This document shows positions 19,491 through 28,784 of a stretch of DNA of 64,000 nucleotides, piece after piece (the first letter of the stretch is position 1; each line of letters opens with the position of its first letter). The stretch is from contig NZ_JACDRR010000007.1 of assembly GCF_013449375.1 (NCBI RefSeq), positions 146 to 64,145 on the forward strand. Direction: 5' to 3'. This DNA is from Pectobacterium sp. CFBP8739 (GTDB lineage Bacteria > Pseudomonadota > Gammaproteobacteria > Enterobacterales > Enterobacteriaceae). The position numbers and the translations under genes are program-made. The notes beneath the pieces were generated by a model that made no database searches, had not been told where the DNA came from, and saw nothing but the letters and a program-made list of their open reading frames with translations.

Positions 19491-20595
19491 ATTTCCCTTT
19501 AGGAGCGGTAGGAACCCAACCTGCTAGCACCTTATTTACGGTGTATTCTGTGGCTTCCGCATCGCTTAACTGACGGCGTTGAGCGTTTTTCTCTGCGCCT
19601 TTACCGCTGGATTTATACTCGAAAAAGCGTGAGTCCTGCGGATGGAACCAGATTGTATTACCTTGTTTATCTTTACCGGACATTTTGTCCCAGCCATAGA
19701 TGTGGTCGTCCATGCTGGTGTTCAGGAAGACGGTTTGGCCAATCGCGTTAGGGTCGGCATAACGACCATCGTCAAAGGTGGTCGTTGGGTGCCACGGGCG
19801 GCCCAGACCATAGCTTTTCGCCGGGACGTCTTTCTCTTTAGTCACCCGGCTATTGATAATAACCAGACCATATTTTTGTTTAATATTGGTGCTGGGGGCG
19901 GTGAGATAGCCAATCGGCTGATTTTTCACGTCGGTACGGTTACGCGCGACAATGTCGCAATTATCAAACAGCGCGGTACCATTACCAAAGATGAAGTCAA
20001 CGGTGCCGCTGATTCGGCATTTGGAGAAGTAACTGCGTCCGCCTTTTACATATAACGTGTCTTGATACCCTACCAAGCTAACATCATGGAACCACGCACG
20101 ATCGCTATTTTCGGCAACCAGTAGCGCAACGGCCTGCGAGTCTTTTAATTTTGTAGGGTCGTCGTTGGCTTTGGCTTGATTGGCGAGGTAATCAAAATCA
20201 TTGCGGATGGTCAGCGAGCGAGCGCTGAAGTCAGGCGCATCGACTTTCACCGTGTTACTGCCATAGGTTCCCCATTTGCTGCCGTCGGGCTTGAGCATAC
20301 CTGCCGCAGTGTTCGCTGCAATCACAGTGCCGTCACGGCTTTCACCCTGTAGGTGAATGTTAGGGCGCGTAATAGTCAGGCGTTCATGATACGTGCCATT
20401 TTTCACATAGATAACAAATGGAGAGCTATCTGTGGGGGCGCTGGCGATGGCTTCAGCGATGGTTTTGTAGGCGTTGGCACCCGTTGCATTGGCAGAAACC
20501 AGCGCATTGTAGTCGGCTGCCTGTGCTAACGACCAGGGGGAGGAAATTAACATGGCTAAGGTCAACGTTTTGCAGAGGCGTGAGGTGTCTATCAT
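19489..20595 (-). CDS. pemA: Secreted pectin methylesterase (CE8)
   Basis: About 368 residues, signal peptide ending AQA, right-handed beta-helix of carbohydrate esterase family 8. Counting from an upstream in-frame ATG at 20601, the catalytic pair is D181 (LVGYQDTLYV) and D202 (GTVDFIFG), with the arginine in YGLGRPWHP. It removes methyl esters from pectin so pectate lyases can act. It closely resembles Dickeya PemA. I prefer the ATG at 20595, 8 bases after AGGA; the one at 20601 is too close to that site. It follows paeY on the same strand and was inserted between the backbone genes glnB and hmp. Export by the type II (Out) system is inferred from the family. Confidence 0.94.
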   Translation of the reverse strand: MIDTSRLCKTLTLAMLISSPWSLAQAADYNALVSANATGANAYKTIAEAIASAPTDSSPFVIYVKNGTYHERLTITRPNIHLQGESRDGTVIAANTAAGMLKPDGSKWGTYGSNTVKVDAPDFSARSLTIRNDFDYLANQAKANDDPTKLKDSQAVALLVAENSDRAWFHDVSLVGYQDTLYVKGGRSYFSKCRISGTVDFIFGNGTALFDNCDIVARNRTDVKNQPIGYLTAPSTNIKQKYGLVIINSRVTKEKDVPAKSYGLGRPWHPTTTFDDGRYADPNAIGQTVFLNTSMDDHIYGWDKMSGKDKQGNTIWFHPQDSRFFEYKSSGKGAEKNAQRRQLSDAEATEYTVNKVLAGWVPTAPKGK

Positions 20596-20693
20596 GTCCA
20601 TAGTCCTTTAATTGGTATAGGGAAGGGTACATAACGCGCGGCGGTGAAGTACACCGCGCGCGATTCGTTTTTATCGTTTTGCCTGACTAACAA

Positions 20694-22352
20694 CTACTTA
20701 TGTTTGCTGACGGTTTTCTCCGCCAGAGCGGCTAAAGCGGGTTCCTGCCGAATGGCATCAGCGACAATCCCTGCCACAGCAATAGCGCCTTTTTGCTGGA
20801 AATGGGTGGTATCTGGCTTGCTCAGGCTACCCGCCTGATCGCGATAGTAAGGATATTTTTTGGGATCGATCACCAGCCAGTACTGTTTCCAGCTATCGCT
20901 GTTGCCCTGATTCGCCAGCGCGATAGTGGCAGGTTCTACATCCAGTAAAATCACTTTATTATCAGCAGCCGTATTCCTGATGGTCTGGCTGTAATCGCCG
21001 ATAAAGGCATAACCATTTTCCGCGTTTTGCTTGGTGAAGTGACTATGTACCGCTGGCGTGCCGTTTTTCCCATCTGCTGTTTTTACTCGGGTAGTCGGGG
21101 TCAACAGAACCGGTGTGAGTTTGTGCTGACGGGCGAAAGTGATGTAGCGCTCCAGCGATGTTTGGAATGACATATCGGCTTTCCCTTGCGGCGCTTGCTT
21201 TTTCCCTGCGGCATCGTTCGGGTAAGTACACAGGTTAGCGACGTCCGCCGGACCACGTACCGCTTTCGCACTGTTGCAGTTTTGATCGTTGTGTCCCATT
21301 TGGATAAACAGGAAATCACCTTCCTTCATCAGTGGCTGCATCTGACGGAACCAGCCCTCGTAAAAATAGTCGCGTGAGCTACGGCCTGCACGTGCGCCAT
21401 TGACGACTTTTACACCGCTGTTTTTACTGAACTGCTGTTCAAAAACCTGACCCCATCCCATACGCGGGAAGCGCATTTTTTCATAGGTTGCTGCGGTAGA
21501 GTCGCCGACGATGAAAATGCGGGTTTGCGCTTTCTGGATCGCGTCCAGACTCTGGCGGGCAGAACGATAATCCAGCGGTTCATAATCGCCTTTATTATTC
21601 AGACCGACGATGGGATGGAATGTGCTGTCGGTCAGCACTGTATGGCCAGAATGGCCGGTGTCGTTGTGATAATTGCGCGTATGGTTAATGACGTTGACGA
21701 TTTTGGTGACCGCATCCTGCTGGGCCGCAGGGTAAGTCAGAGGATCGAAACGTTTGGGCGCGTTGACGCCTACCTGTTTTAACGCGTCATTAAATCCTGC
21801 ATGAAAATCGGCGTAGGCTGTTTTCCATGCTGCGGCGTCCAGTTTCGGTGATGCCGTGCCGTCCGTGAGCTGCTGTGGACCAATGTAGCCTGCTGCCACC
21901 GCAATATCTGAGGTAATGCGGTCAGTCAGCGGGTTGATATTGGCGATATTTTCTTTTCCGTCATGCAATGTAGGCGCGACAGCGGACAAGCAAATGGCGC
22001 GAGGAATATTATTCAACAGGCAATTATTGCCGCCGGATTCGATGGCTAAAAGGCGTAACGGCGGCGTGAGGCCAGAGACATCGAGGTGATATTTTCCTTG
22101 CTCATCGGTCTGGGTCTGCCGCTTCTGACCTTGTTGGTCTCTGATAATGATGGTGGCAGGCAGGTGGATATCCCGTGCGGTCACATTACCCGATAAACCG
22201 GTTTTTTCACCCAGCGTTGAACCCGACAGCCATTTCGCGCTCTCTGGCGCGGCGGTCTGGTGTGCAGCGGTGGGGGTTTTAGCGTGTACCAGTGTGAAAG
22301 GGGCGGAAAGTATCAGAGCTAAAGCTACACTTTCTGAAAAACGTTTTGCCAT
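20694..22352 (-). CDS. paeY: Pectin acetylesterase PaeY
   Basis: 552 residues. The signal peptide MAKRFSESVALALILSAPFTL ends near HAK. An N-terminal beta region (carboxypeptidase-regulatory-like, VTARDIHLPATIIIRD) precedes a C-terminal SGNH/GDSL esterase domain with block I IFIVGDST (nucleophile Ser), GHND in block III and DTTHF (Asp/His pair) in block V. It removes acetyl groups from homogalacturonan and helps PemA and pectate lyases. In Dickeya dadantii paeY also lies next to pemA; the adjacent pelADE genes found there are absent here. The start has a weak ribosome site. A KdgR-like operator lies about 190 bases upstream. Confidence 0.92.
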   Translation of the reverse strand: MAKRFSESVALALILSAPFTLVHAKTPTAAHQTAAPESAKWLSGSTLGEKTGLSGNVTARDIHLPATIIIRDQQGQKRQTQTDEQGKYHLDVSGLTPPLRLLAIESGGNNCLLNNIPRAICLSAVAPTLHDGKENIANINPLTDRITSDIAVAAGYIGPQQLTDGTASPKLDAAAWKTAYADFHAGFNDALKQVGVNAPKRFDPLTYPAAQQDAVTKIVNVINHTRNYHNDTGHSGHTVLTDSTFHPIVGLNNKGDYEPLDYRSARQSLDAIQKAQTRIFIVGDSTAATYEKMRFPRMGWGQVFEQQFSKNSGVKVVNGARAGRSSRDYFYEGWFRQMQPLMKEGDFLFIQMGHNDQNCNSAKAVRGPADVANLCTYPNDAAGKKQAPQGKADMSFQTSLERYITFARQHKLTPVLLTPTTRVKTADGKNGTPAVHSHFTKQNAENGYAFIGDYSQTIRNTAADNKVILLDVEPATIALANQGNSDSWKQYWLVIDPKKYPYYRDQAGSLSKPDTTHFQQKGAIAVAGIVADAIRQEPALAALAEKTVSKHK

Positions 22353-22541
22353 GGTCAGACATATCCCTTGTTGGTTAGTCGAAAACGGTTAATGAACCTA
22401 GGCGTTATCAAAGGAAAGTCGCTGTTTTTTATCGTTCTTGTCACGGTCTTTAGAGAAACGTCGGGGCTTTATTGTGCACCCAAGCCGATTCAAGGGCGAT
22501 GCTTAAACACAGGTTCTTTTATGAAATAATCATTCATTAAA

Positions 22542-22560
22542 AATGAAATATTATTTTAAT
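22542..22560. promoter_or_regulatory. KdgR-like operator upstream of paeY-pemA
   Basis: AATGAAATATTATTTTAAT matches the KdgR consensus AATRAAAYNYYRTTTYATT at 18 of 19 positions. KdgR represses pectinolysis genes of soft-rot bacteria until 2-keto-3-deoxygluconate accumulates. Confidence 0.72.
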
Positions 22561-22662
22561 AAGATGTGTTTTTTTGTGACCCACCTCTTTTTTAGCAGAT
22601 AGCTCGTGTATCAGCGCATAAAAGTGTGACCGATAAAGTATTTTTGGTAAGGGGGAAAATGA

Positions 22663-22688
22663 AAAAAGGCCGTAAGAGCGACCTTTGG
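22663..22688 (-). terminator. hmp terminator
   Basis: On the minus strand AAAGGTCG, a 6-base loop and CGGCCTTT (one G-U pair) followed by a T-run, 24-49 bases after the hmp stop codon. Confidence 0.75.
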
Positions 22689-22711
22689 GTTTGATCCGTT
22701 ATCAATGAAGG

Positions 22712-23902
22712 TTAGACAACTTTATGCGGACCAAAACATTCGTAATGTAGCTGTTCAACTGGGATATCCATTGCCAGCAGTTGCTGTGCAATAAACTGCA
22801 TGAATACCACTGGGCCACACAGGTAATAGTGCATATCTGGCGTGGTTAACTCATCTCTTAGTGAAGCCAACTGCATCAATCCGCTGTGATGATAATCTTC
22901 GCCCGGACGATCGGCCTGCTGTGGTTCGCGATACCAGATGTGATGCTGGAACTGCGGCAATGAGTCTCCCGTTTGTTTGACTTCATCCGCAAACGCATGG
23001 GCCGTGCCGTTTTCTGCCGCGTGCAGCCATAACACCTTTGCCTGATGATCCTGCTGTTTGAGCGTATGCAGCATACCCAACATGGGGGTTTGCCCCACGC
23101 CACCGGAAATCAGGGCAACGGGTGTGGAAGCAGGGAGGTCAAGGAAGAAGTCGCCGTGCGGTGCCGCCAGATGAATGATGTCGCCTTCGCGCGCGGTATC
23201 ATGCAGATAGCCGGAAACGGTGCCCTGTGCTTCACGCTTCACTGCAATCCGGTAGGATTTTCCATTTGGCGCGTGCGTCAGAGAATATTGGCGAATTTCC
23301 TGATTGGCAAAACTGTCATGCTTGATGTAAACCGCCAGATACTGACCCGGTTGAAAATCAGCAATCGGCTGGCCGTCGGTAGGTTCCAGCGTGAAGCTGG
23401 TAATCACGGCGCTTTGCGGCTGCTTGTTCACAATACGGAAAGGTCGTACACCGCTCCAGCCGCCGTTTTTCGCTTCGGTGCTGCGGTAGATATCGCCTTC
23501 GCGCTGGATGAAAACATTCGCCAGCACGCCATAGGCTTTACCCCAGGCGTCCAGCACCGCTTGTCCTGGGCTAAACATTTCATCCAGCGTTGCCAATAAG
23601 TGATTACCCACAATCTGATACTGATCGGCCTGAATGTTAAAGCTGGCGTGCTTCTGGGCGATACGCTCAACCGCAGGCAGCAGCGTGGCCAGATTTTCAA
23701 TATTCGTCGCATAAGCACAGATGGCATTGAACAACGCTTCTCGTTGATCGCCATTGCGCTGGTTGCTCATGTTAAAAATATCTTTGAGCTCAGGGTTATG
23801 CGTAAACATGCGATCGTAAAAATGCGCGGTCAGTCTCGGGCCGGTTTCCGCCAGCAGAGGAATGGTTGATTTAACAATGGCGATAGTTTGGTTATCCAGC
23901 AT
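22712..23902 (-). CDS. hmp: Flavohemoglobin (nitric oxide dioxygenase)
   Basis: 396 residues: globin domain with Y29 and proximal heme ligand H85 (IAQKHASF), FAD-binding domain with RQYSLTHA, and NAD-binding domain with GGVGQTPML. It oxidises NO to nitrate using O2 and NADPH and so defends against nitrosative stress, including plant NO. The ribosome site AGGAGTCACC precedes the ATG. An NsrR-type palindrome lies 31-53 bases upstream. Divergent from glyA, as in E. coli. Confidence 0.97.
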   Translation of the reverse strand: MLDNQTIAIVKSTIPLLAETGPRLTAHFYDRMFTHNPELKDIFNMSNQRNGDQREALFNAICAYATNIENLATLLPAVERIAQKHASFNIQADQYQIVGNHLLATLDEMFSPGQAVLDAWGKAYGVLANVFIQREGDIYRSTEAKNGGWSGVRPFRIVNKQPQSAVITSFTLEPTDGQPIADFQPGQYLAVYIKHDSFANQEIRQYSLTHAPNGKSYRIAVKREAQGTVSGYLHDTAREGDIIHLAAPHGDFFLDLPASTPVALISGGVGQTPMLGMLHTLKQQDHQAKVLWLHAAENGTAHAFADEVKQTGDSLPQFQHHIWYREPQQADRPGEDYHHSGLMQLASLRDELTTPDMHYYLCGPVVFMQFIAQQLLAMDIPVEQLHYECFGPHKVV

Positions 23903-23932
23903 GGTGACTCCTGATTTATTGGTATGGTTTAT

Positions 23933-23955
23933 AAGTTGTATTTTTAATGCATCTT
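23933..23955. promoter_or_regulatory. NsrR operator of hmp
   Basis: A 23-base imperfect palindrome. Read on the minus strand its left half is AAGATGCATT, identical to the NsrR consensus half-site, and the right half AAAATACAACTT differs at two positions. NO-relieved repression of hmp by NsrR is established in enterobacteria. Confidence 0.82.
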
Positions 23956-24112
23956 ATTGGGTTTGTCCGTCACTGTAAATTACCTTTTTAGTGGTAGGGC
24001 TTTTTTAGGTGGGAGCTAAAGGGAATAACATGAAGAAAGAGCAGGTTGAAAATGAAGAAAAATCCGTTGACCATCGTGCAGCTCATATTTGCTGAAGCCT
24101 TGCGCTGCCTGT

Positions 24113-24128
24113 AGCTAATCGTTTGCGT
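24113..24128. promoter_or_regulatory. PurR operator of glyA
   Basis: AGCTAATCGTTTGCGT; the minus strand reads ACGCAAACGATTAGCT, with the intact ACGCAAACG half-site. It resembles the known PurR site of E. coli glyA. Confidence 0.72.
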
Positions 24129-24264
24129 AAAAACCTCTGTCAAGACCTATCTTCATTAGGGAAAAACGGTTTACACTATACGCCATTCCCCAAAAGGGTA
24201 GCCCAATTCCCAAATGGGTCATTAATTCCCAGTATATTTATGTTAGCTGAGTCAGGAGATCCGG

Positions 24265-25518
24265 ATGTTAAAGCGTGAAATGAACATTGCCGATTATGAT
24301 GCCGACCTGTGGCAAGCAATGGAGCAAGAAGTGGTGCGTCAGGAAGAGCACATTGAACTGATTGCGTCAGAAAACTACACCAGCCCACGCGTTATGCAGG
24401 CTCAAGGCTCTCAGCTGACGAATAAGTATGCTGAAGGTTATCCAGGCAAACGTTACTACGGCGGCTGTGAGTATGTTGACGTGGTTGAACAACTGGCTAT
24501 CGATCGTGCGAAAGCGCTGTTCGGTGCCGATTATGCCAACGTACAACCGCACTCTGGTTCCCAGGCTAACTTTGCCGTTTACACCGCGCTGCTGCAACCG
24601 GGCGACACCATTCTGGGTATGAACCTGGCGCACGGTGGTCACCTAACGCACGGTTCTCCGGTTAACCTGTCAGGCAAACTGTATAAAGTTATTCCTTACG
24701 GTATTGATGAAAGCGGCAAAATCGACTACGACGAAATGGCGGAACTGGCACGTACGCACAAGCCAAAAATGATCGTCGGTGGTTTCTCTGCTTACTCTGG
24801 CGTGGTTGACTGGGCCAAGATGCGTGAAATCGCTGACAGCATCGGCGCTTACCTGTTTGTCGATATGGCACACGTTGCCGGTCTGATTGCCGCCGATGTT
24901 TACCCTAACCCGGTTCCTCATGCTCACATCGTGACCACGACGACGCACAAAACGCTGGCTGGCCCACGCGGTGGCCTGATTCTGGCGAAAGGCGGTGACG
25001 AAGAGCTGTACAAAAAGCTGAACTCTGCTGTTTTCCCTGGTGGTCAGGGTGGCCCATTGATGCACGTTATCGCAGGTAAAGCGGTTGCGCTGAAAGAAGC
25101 GATGGAGCCTGAATTCAAGGTGTATCAGCAGCAGGTCGCGAAAAACGCGAAAGCGATGGTTGAAGTCTTCCTGTCACGTGGTTTCAACGTCGTTTCTGGC
25201 GGAACCAGCAACCACCTGTTCCTGCTGGATCTGGTTAGCAAAAACCTGACTGGTAAAGAGGCTGATGCTGCACTGGGTCGTGCGAATATCACCGTGAACA
25301 AAAACAGCGTGCCTAACGATCCGAAGAGCCCGTTCGTGACTTCCGGTATCCGTATTGGTACACCGGCGGCAACCCGTCGCGGCTTTAAAGAAGCGGAAGT
25401 GCGTGAGCTGGCTGGCTGGATCTGTGATGTGTTGGACAACATCAACGACGAAGCGACCATTGAGCGCGTGAAACAGAAAGTGCTGGATATCTGCGCTCGC
25501 TTCCCAGTTTACGCATAA
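24265..25518 (+). CDS. glyA: Serine hydroxymethyltransferase
   Basis: 417 residues, as in E. coli. PLP enzyme interconverting serine and glycine with tetrahydrofolate, the main source of one-carbon units. The PLP lysine is in [22 protein letters not shown] and the C-terminal [14 protein letters not shown] are family motifs. Ribosome site CAGGAGATCC. Regulated by PurR in E. coli, and a PurR-type site is present upstream. Ends in a strong terminator. Confidence 0.98.
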   Translation: MLKREMNIADYDADLWQAMEQEVVRQEEHIELIASENYTSPRVMQAQGSQLTNKYAEGYPGKRYYGGCEYVDVVEQLAIDRAKALFGADYANVQPHSGSQANFAVYTALLQPGDTILGMNLAHGGHLTHGSPVNLSGKLYKVIPYGIDESGKIDYDEMAELARTHKPKMIVGGFSAYSGVVDWAKMREIADSIGAYLFVDMAHVAGLIAADVYPNPVPHAHIVTTTTHKTLAGPRGGLILAKGGDEELYKKLNSAVFPGGQGGPLMHVIAGKAVALKEAMEPEFKVYQQQVAKNAKAMVEVFLSRGFNVVSGGTSNHLFLLDLVSKNLTGKEADAALGRANITVNKNSVPNDPKSPFVTSGIRIGTPAATRRGFKEAEVRELAGWICDVLDNINDEATIERVKQKVLDICARFPVYA

Positions 25519-25560
25519 TTCGGTCGTTTCTCTGACATCACTGTCGGAACGCGTCCTGAA

Positions 25561-25586
25561 CGCCAGCCTGTGTGCTGGCGTTTTTT
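25561..25586 (+). terminator. glyA terminator
   Basis: CGCCAGC-CTGTGT-GCTGGCG followed by six Ts, 43 bases after the stop codon. Confidence 0.93.
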
Positions 25587-25737
25587 ATGGCGGCCATCCC
25601 TGGCCTCCACCTTACGGGCCGTCGCATGCTCTCTGACAGAGTAATCGGCAAAAAAGAGTAACCAGTAAAGAAACATCGCATTTGCGACGGTTCGCAGGAT
25701 GGTGAACGGGAGTCTTCGCCATCGAAAGGGAGACATC

Positions 25738-26898
25738 ATGGTTTTGCAATCGACGCGCTGGTTGGCGCTGAGCTATTTCACCTACTTTTTTTGCTATGGC
25801 GTTTTCCTGCCATTTTGGGGGGGATGGCTGAAAGGCGAGGGGCTGTCCGCCGAGTCGATCGGGATGCTGCTGGGAGCGGGGCTGGTGGCGCGTTTTGTCG
25901 GCAGTCTGGTTATCACGCCCAGCGTAAAAGATCCGTCCAAATTGATTACAGTATTACGCGGGCTAGCGTTGCTGTCACTGGCGTTAGTTGTCGGTTTCTG
26001 GCTGGGAAATGCCTGGCTGTGGCTGATGATCGTGATGATTGGGTTTAACCTGTTTTTCGCGCCGCTGGTGCCGCTGACCGATGCATTAGCCGCGACTTGG
26101 CAGCGGCAGGTCGTGATGGATTACGGCAAGGTGCGGGTTTGGGGCTCGATCGCGTTTGTCATCGCTTCTGCGGCGACGGGCGAACTGGTTGCCATCTGGG
26201 GACACCCCGCGATTTTGGCCATTCTCAGCGCGGGGCTGGTTGTCATGCTGTTAGGTATGCTGCTTCGCCCCAGCGTGATGCCGCAAGCGGCAGCGTCAAC
26301 CGCGCAGTCGGTTAGCGTCACGCCGTGGAAACGATTGCTGACCGAACCCGCGGTATGGCGTTTCCTGCTTTGCGTATCCCTGCTACAGGGCGCACACGCG
26401 GCTTACTATGGTTTCAGCGTTATTTATTGGCAAGATTCGGGCTATTCCGCCTCGATCATCGGTTATCTCTGGTCGTTAGGCGTGGTCGCGGAAATTATCA
26501 TCTTTACCTTCAGCCAGCGTCTATTCCGACGCTGGAGCGCCAGACAGCTTCTGTTGCTCTCTGCCGTGTGTGGTGTGGTGCGCTGGGGGTTAATGGGCTT
26601 GACGGTGGCTCTGCCGTGGCTGATTGTGATACAGATATTGCACTGTGGCACGTTCACCGTGTGCCATCTGGCTGCTATGCGCTTTATCGCCGCGCGTTCC
26701 GATGGTGACATCCTGCGGCTACAGGCGGTGTATTCCGCGTTGGCAATGGGGGGAAGCATCGCGGTGATGACGATGGTATCCGGTTTCCTGTTCGAACATT
26801 TACAGGGCGGTACGTTCTGGGTGATGGCGCTGCTGGCGGTGCCAGCACTGTTTATGCGGCCTTCCGTCAGTCACCGTGCCGCAGTCGAAAAGGTCTAA
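25738..26898 (+). CDS. hcaT: MFS transporter, HcaT-like (3-phenylpropionate permease family)
   Basis: 386 residues with about 12 membrane helices. It is collinear with E. coli HcaT from MVLQSTRWLALSYFTYFF onward, including LLGAGLVARF, DYGKVRVWGS, LLQGAHAAYYGFS and ILHCGTFTVCHLAAMR. E. coli HcaT is annotated as a phenylpropionate proton symporter. The hca catabolic genes are absent here, so the real substrate is uncertain. I start at ATG 25738 (after AAAGGGAGACATC); an upstream in-frame ATG at 25699 adds 13 polar residues not seen in relatives. Confidence 0.88.
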   Translation: MVLQSTRWLALSYFTYFFCYGVFLPFWGGWLKGEGLSAESIGMLLGAGLVARFVGSLVITPSVKDPSKLITVLRGLALLSLALVVGFWLGNAWLWLMIVMIGFNLFFAPLVPLTDALAATWQRQVVMDYGKVRVWGSIAFVIASAATGELVAIWGHPAILAILSAGLVVMLLGMLLRPSVMPQAAASTAQSVSVTPWKRLLTEPAVWRFLLCVSLLQGAHAAYYGFSVIYWQDSGYSASIIGYLWSLGVVAEIIIFTFSQRLFRRWSARQLLLLSAVCGVVRWGLMGLTVALPWLIVIQILHCGTFTVCHLAAMRFIAARSDGDILRLQAVYSALAMGGSIAVMTMVSGFLFEHLQGGTFWVMALLAVPALFMRPSVSHRAAVEKV

Positions 26899-26942
26899 TA
26901 AAGTGGTATCTACTGTCAAGATAACATCGTGTGGTAAAGATA

Positions 26943-27602
26943 ATGTTACATTATAACGCTTTGAAACGCGGGTGCGGACGGATAACGTTGCTGATGGCAG
27001 GTTTGGCATTCGGCCAACCCGTTTTCGCTCACCCACACAGTTTTATTGATATGCAGACCACAGTTGAGAGCCAGAACGACCACATCACCGGTTTACGTAT
27101 GCAATGGACAATGGATCCCATCACGTCGGCCGATTTGCTGTATGACGCAGGAAAGGCGAAAGCGGATTCTGAAATCTGGAAGAAACTGGCGGCGGAAGTG
27201 ATGGCTAATGTCTGGGGGCAGCACTATTTTACTGATATCTATCGTGATGGCCAGCCCGTGAAATATACGCCGCTGCCAACCGAGTATCACCTTTCCCGCA
27301 AAGGTAATCAGGCGGTACTGGAATTTGTACTGCCGTTGGCACATCCACAGCCGCTGGCCGGAAAACCTTTACTGATTTCTACTTACGATCCTACCTATTT
27401 TGTCGATATGTCCTATCAGAACGACAAGGCTGTGAAGCTCGCGCCTGAGTTAGCCTCGCGCTGTAAAACCACGCTCGTCACACCAGAACCTAACGCTGAC
27501 CTGCAATCCTATGCGTTATCGCTGGATAAGAACGATACGCCGGACGAAGATATGGAGCTGGGTAAACAGTTTGCACAGCGGGTGACGTTGCAATGTCAGT
27601 GA
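26943..27602 (+). CDS. DUF1007 periplasmic protein, partner of a metal transporter
   Basis: 219 residues. A basic N-terminus, hydrophobic core (ITLLMAGLAFG) and QPVFA cleavage region form a signal peptide. The mature protein starts HPHSFIDMQ, typical of DUF1007, and may bind metal through its N-terminal histidines. The next gene overlaps by 10 bases and encodes a NicO/RcnA-type transporter, a common pairing for this family. I chose ATG 26943 (GGTAAAG upstream); GTG 26931 adds four residues without a ribosome site. A Zur-like palindrome overlaps the start codon. The precise biochemical role of DUF1007 is unknown to me. Confidence 0.8.
   Translation: MLHYNALKRGCGRITLLMAGLAFGQPVFAHPHSFIDMQTTVESQNDHITGLRMQWTMDPITSADLLYDAGKAKADSEIWKKLAAEVMANVWGQHYFTDIYRDGQPVKYTPLPTEYHLSRKGNQAVLEFVLPLAHPQPLAGKPLLISTYDPTYFVDMSYQNDKAVKLAPELASRCKTTLVTPEPNADLQSYALSLDKNDTPDEDMELGKQFAQRVTLQCQ
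26944..26958. promoter_or_regulatory. Zur-like palindrome over the start of the DUF1007 gene
   Basis: TGTTACATTATAACG differs at two positions from the core TGTTATANTATAACA of enterobacterial Zur sites. It begins inside the ATG at 26943. Operators normally lie upstream of the start codon, so this may be chance or may act by blocking elongation. Confidence 0.35.
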
Positions 27603-28666
27603 ACCTCGGTTCGCTGCCGCGCCGGCGTCCGCTGTTGAGTCGGCTGCGCGATTTGTGGCCGCTATGGCTGTTTTTGGTACTGTTGGCTTCGGCGCTGCAT
27701 TACATCGTAGGGTACTGGCCGCAACTCGTGCTGCAAAGCGCGATTTGGCAGAAATCGCTGCATCAGCAAATGTCGCACCTGTTGCAAATGGTGGAACAGC
27801 AGCCGCATCAGGCGGGGCTGAGTCTGATGATGTTCAGCCTAATCTATGGTGTACTCCATGCCGTCGGGCCGGGGCACGGTAAAGTGGTCATCATGACCTA
27901 TCTGGCGACCCACCCGTCGAAGCTCAAAAGTAGCCTGAAGTTGACGCTTGCGGCGTCGCTGGTTCAGGGGCTGATGGCTGTGGCGCTGGTGACCGTGGTA
28001 TTAGGGATCTTGCAGCTATCCAGCCGAACGTTGCACAACAGCAGTTTTTGGATGGAAAAAGGGAGCTTTGTGCTGGTCGCGGGACTGGGGTTACTGCTCT
28101 GTTTTCGTGCGTTAAAACAGCTGTCTACCATCCTCGTACAGCAGCCTAAACCTGCGACTATTTTGCGTGTCACTCAGCTTAACGTACCAACGGATAGACG
28201 TATGAGGCTTCGCCCTACGCCCGTTCTATCCCATTCTTTGCATCAGCACGATGCCGACTGTGGCTGCGGGCACCGCCATCTTCCGAGCAATGAGGAGCTT
28301 GAGCGCGATAGCCGTTGGCGCACGCGTCTGATGATTGTGCTGGCGATGGGAATGCGCCCCTGTTCAGGCGCTATTCTGGTGCTGCTTTTCTCTAAAGTGC
28401 TCGGCGTGTATTGGTGGGGCGTCGCCTCTGCGCTGGTGATGGCAGGCGGAACGGCGATCACCATCTCGGCGCTGGCCGTATTGGTTTTTTACTGCCGCCG
28501 TATCGTTGAGCGTTTAGGTGCAAATCGGGCATCGCCCGTATGGCAGCGTGCGACGTTTTCTCTTCTGGCATTTGCCGGCGGGCTGATTTTGGTTGGCTCC
28601 GGCGTCCTGCTTTACCTCAGCGCACAGCCCGCGATGATGGGCGGTATTCGGCCATTCTCCGGCTAA
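27593..28666 (+). CDS. NicO/RcnA-type nickel/cobalt (divalent metal) transporter
   Basis: 357 residues with six to seven membrane helices. The family motif HAVGPGHGKVV in the second membrane segment is clear, and a histidine/cysteine-rich cytoplasmic loop (HSLHQHDADCGCGHRH) precedes MGMRPCSGAILVL, the second signature. RcnA relatives export Ni or Co; others are uptake permeases. Translationally coupled to the DUF1007 gene by a 10-base overlap. The metal and direction cannot be decided from sequence; the neighbouring Fur-box and Zur-like elements raise iron or zinc as candidates. Confidence 0.85.
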   Translation: MSVNLGSLPRRRPLLSRLRDLWPLWLFLVLLASALHYIVGYWPQLVLQSAIWQKSLHQQMSHLLQMVEQQPHQAGLSLMMFSLIYGVLHAVGPGHGKVVIMTYLATHPSKLKSSLKLTLAASLVQGLMAVALVTVVLGILQLSSRTLHNSSFWMEKGSFVLVAGLGLLLCFRALKQLSTILVQQPKPATILRVTQLNVPTDRRMRLRPTPVLSHSLHQHDADCGCGHRHLPSNEELERDSRWRTRLMIVLAMGMRPCSGAILVLLFSKVLGVYWWGVASALVMAGGTAITISALAVLVFYCRRIVERLGANRASPVWQRATFSLLAFAGGLILVGSGVLLYLSAQPAMMGGIRPFSG

Positions 28667-28733
28667 TTTTACCTTTTATTAACCTCGCGCTAAAAACCCA
28701 TTGCTTCCGATAATCACGGCAGGATATCATTTC

Positions 28734-28752
28734 AATAATGATAACTATTATC
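28734..28752. promoter_or_regulatory. Fur box upstream of the first binding-protein gene
   Basis: AATAATGATAACTATTATC matches 16 of 19 positions of the Fur consensus GATAATGATAATCATTATC. It lies 33 bases before the start codon, where it would cover the promoter or early transcript. Confidence 0.82.
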
Positions 28753-28784
28753 ACTTATAACCATAATTGCAGAAGGGAATAATA

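Larger units (their letters stand above)
22353..22711. other. paeY upstream region, no gene
   Basis: About 360 AT-rich bases between the hmp stop and the paeY start. It contains the hmp terminator (about 22663-22688) and the KdgR-like operator (22542-22560). No convincing small gene was seen. The distance from operator to paeY implies a long 5' leader or a further promoter. Confidence 0.7.
23903..24264. other. hmp-glyA divergent regulatory region
   Basis: 362 bases with the NsrR-type site (23933-23955), a PurR-type site (24113-24128), and a glyA leader in which ATTCCC recurs at 24185, 24206 and 24225, twice forming small CCC/GGG hairpins. No gene was seen. The E. coli region also carries MetR sites; I did not find a clean TGAA-N5-TTCA match. 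Confidence 0.7.

Noticed and set aside
22520-22538. Second possible KdgR box
   Set aside because: TATGAAATAATCATTCATT differs from the consensus at about four positions, including the centre; too weak to call.
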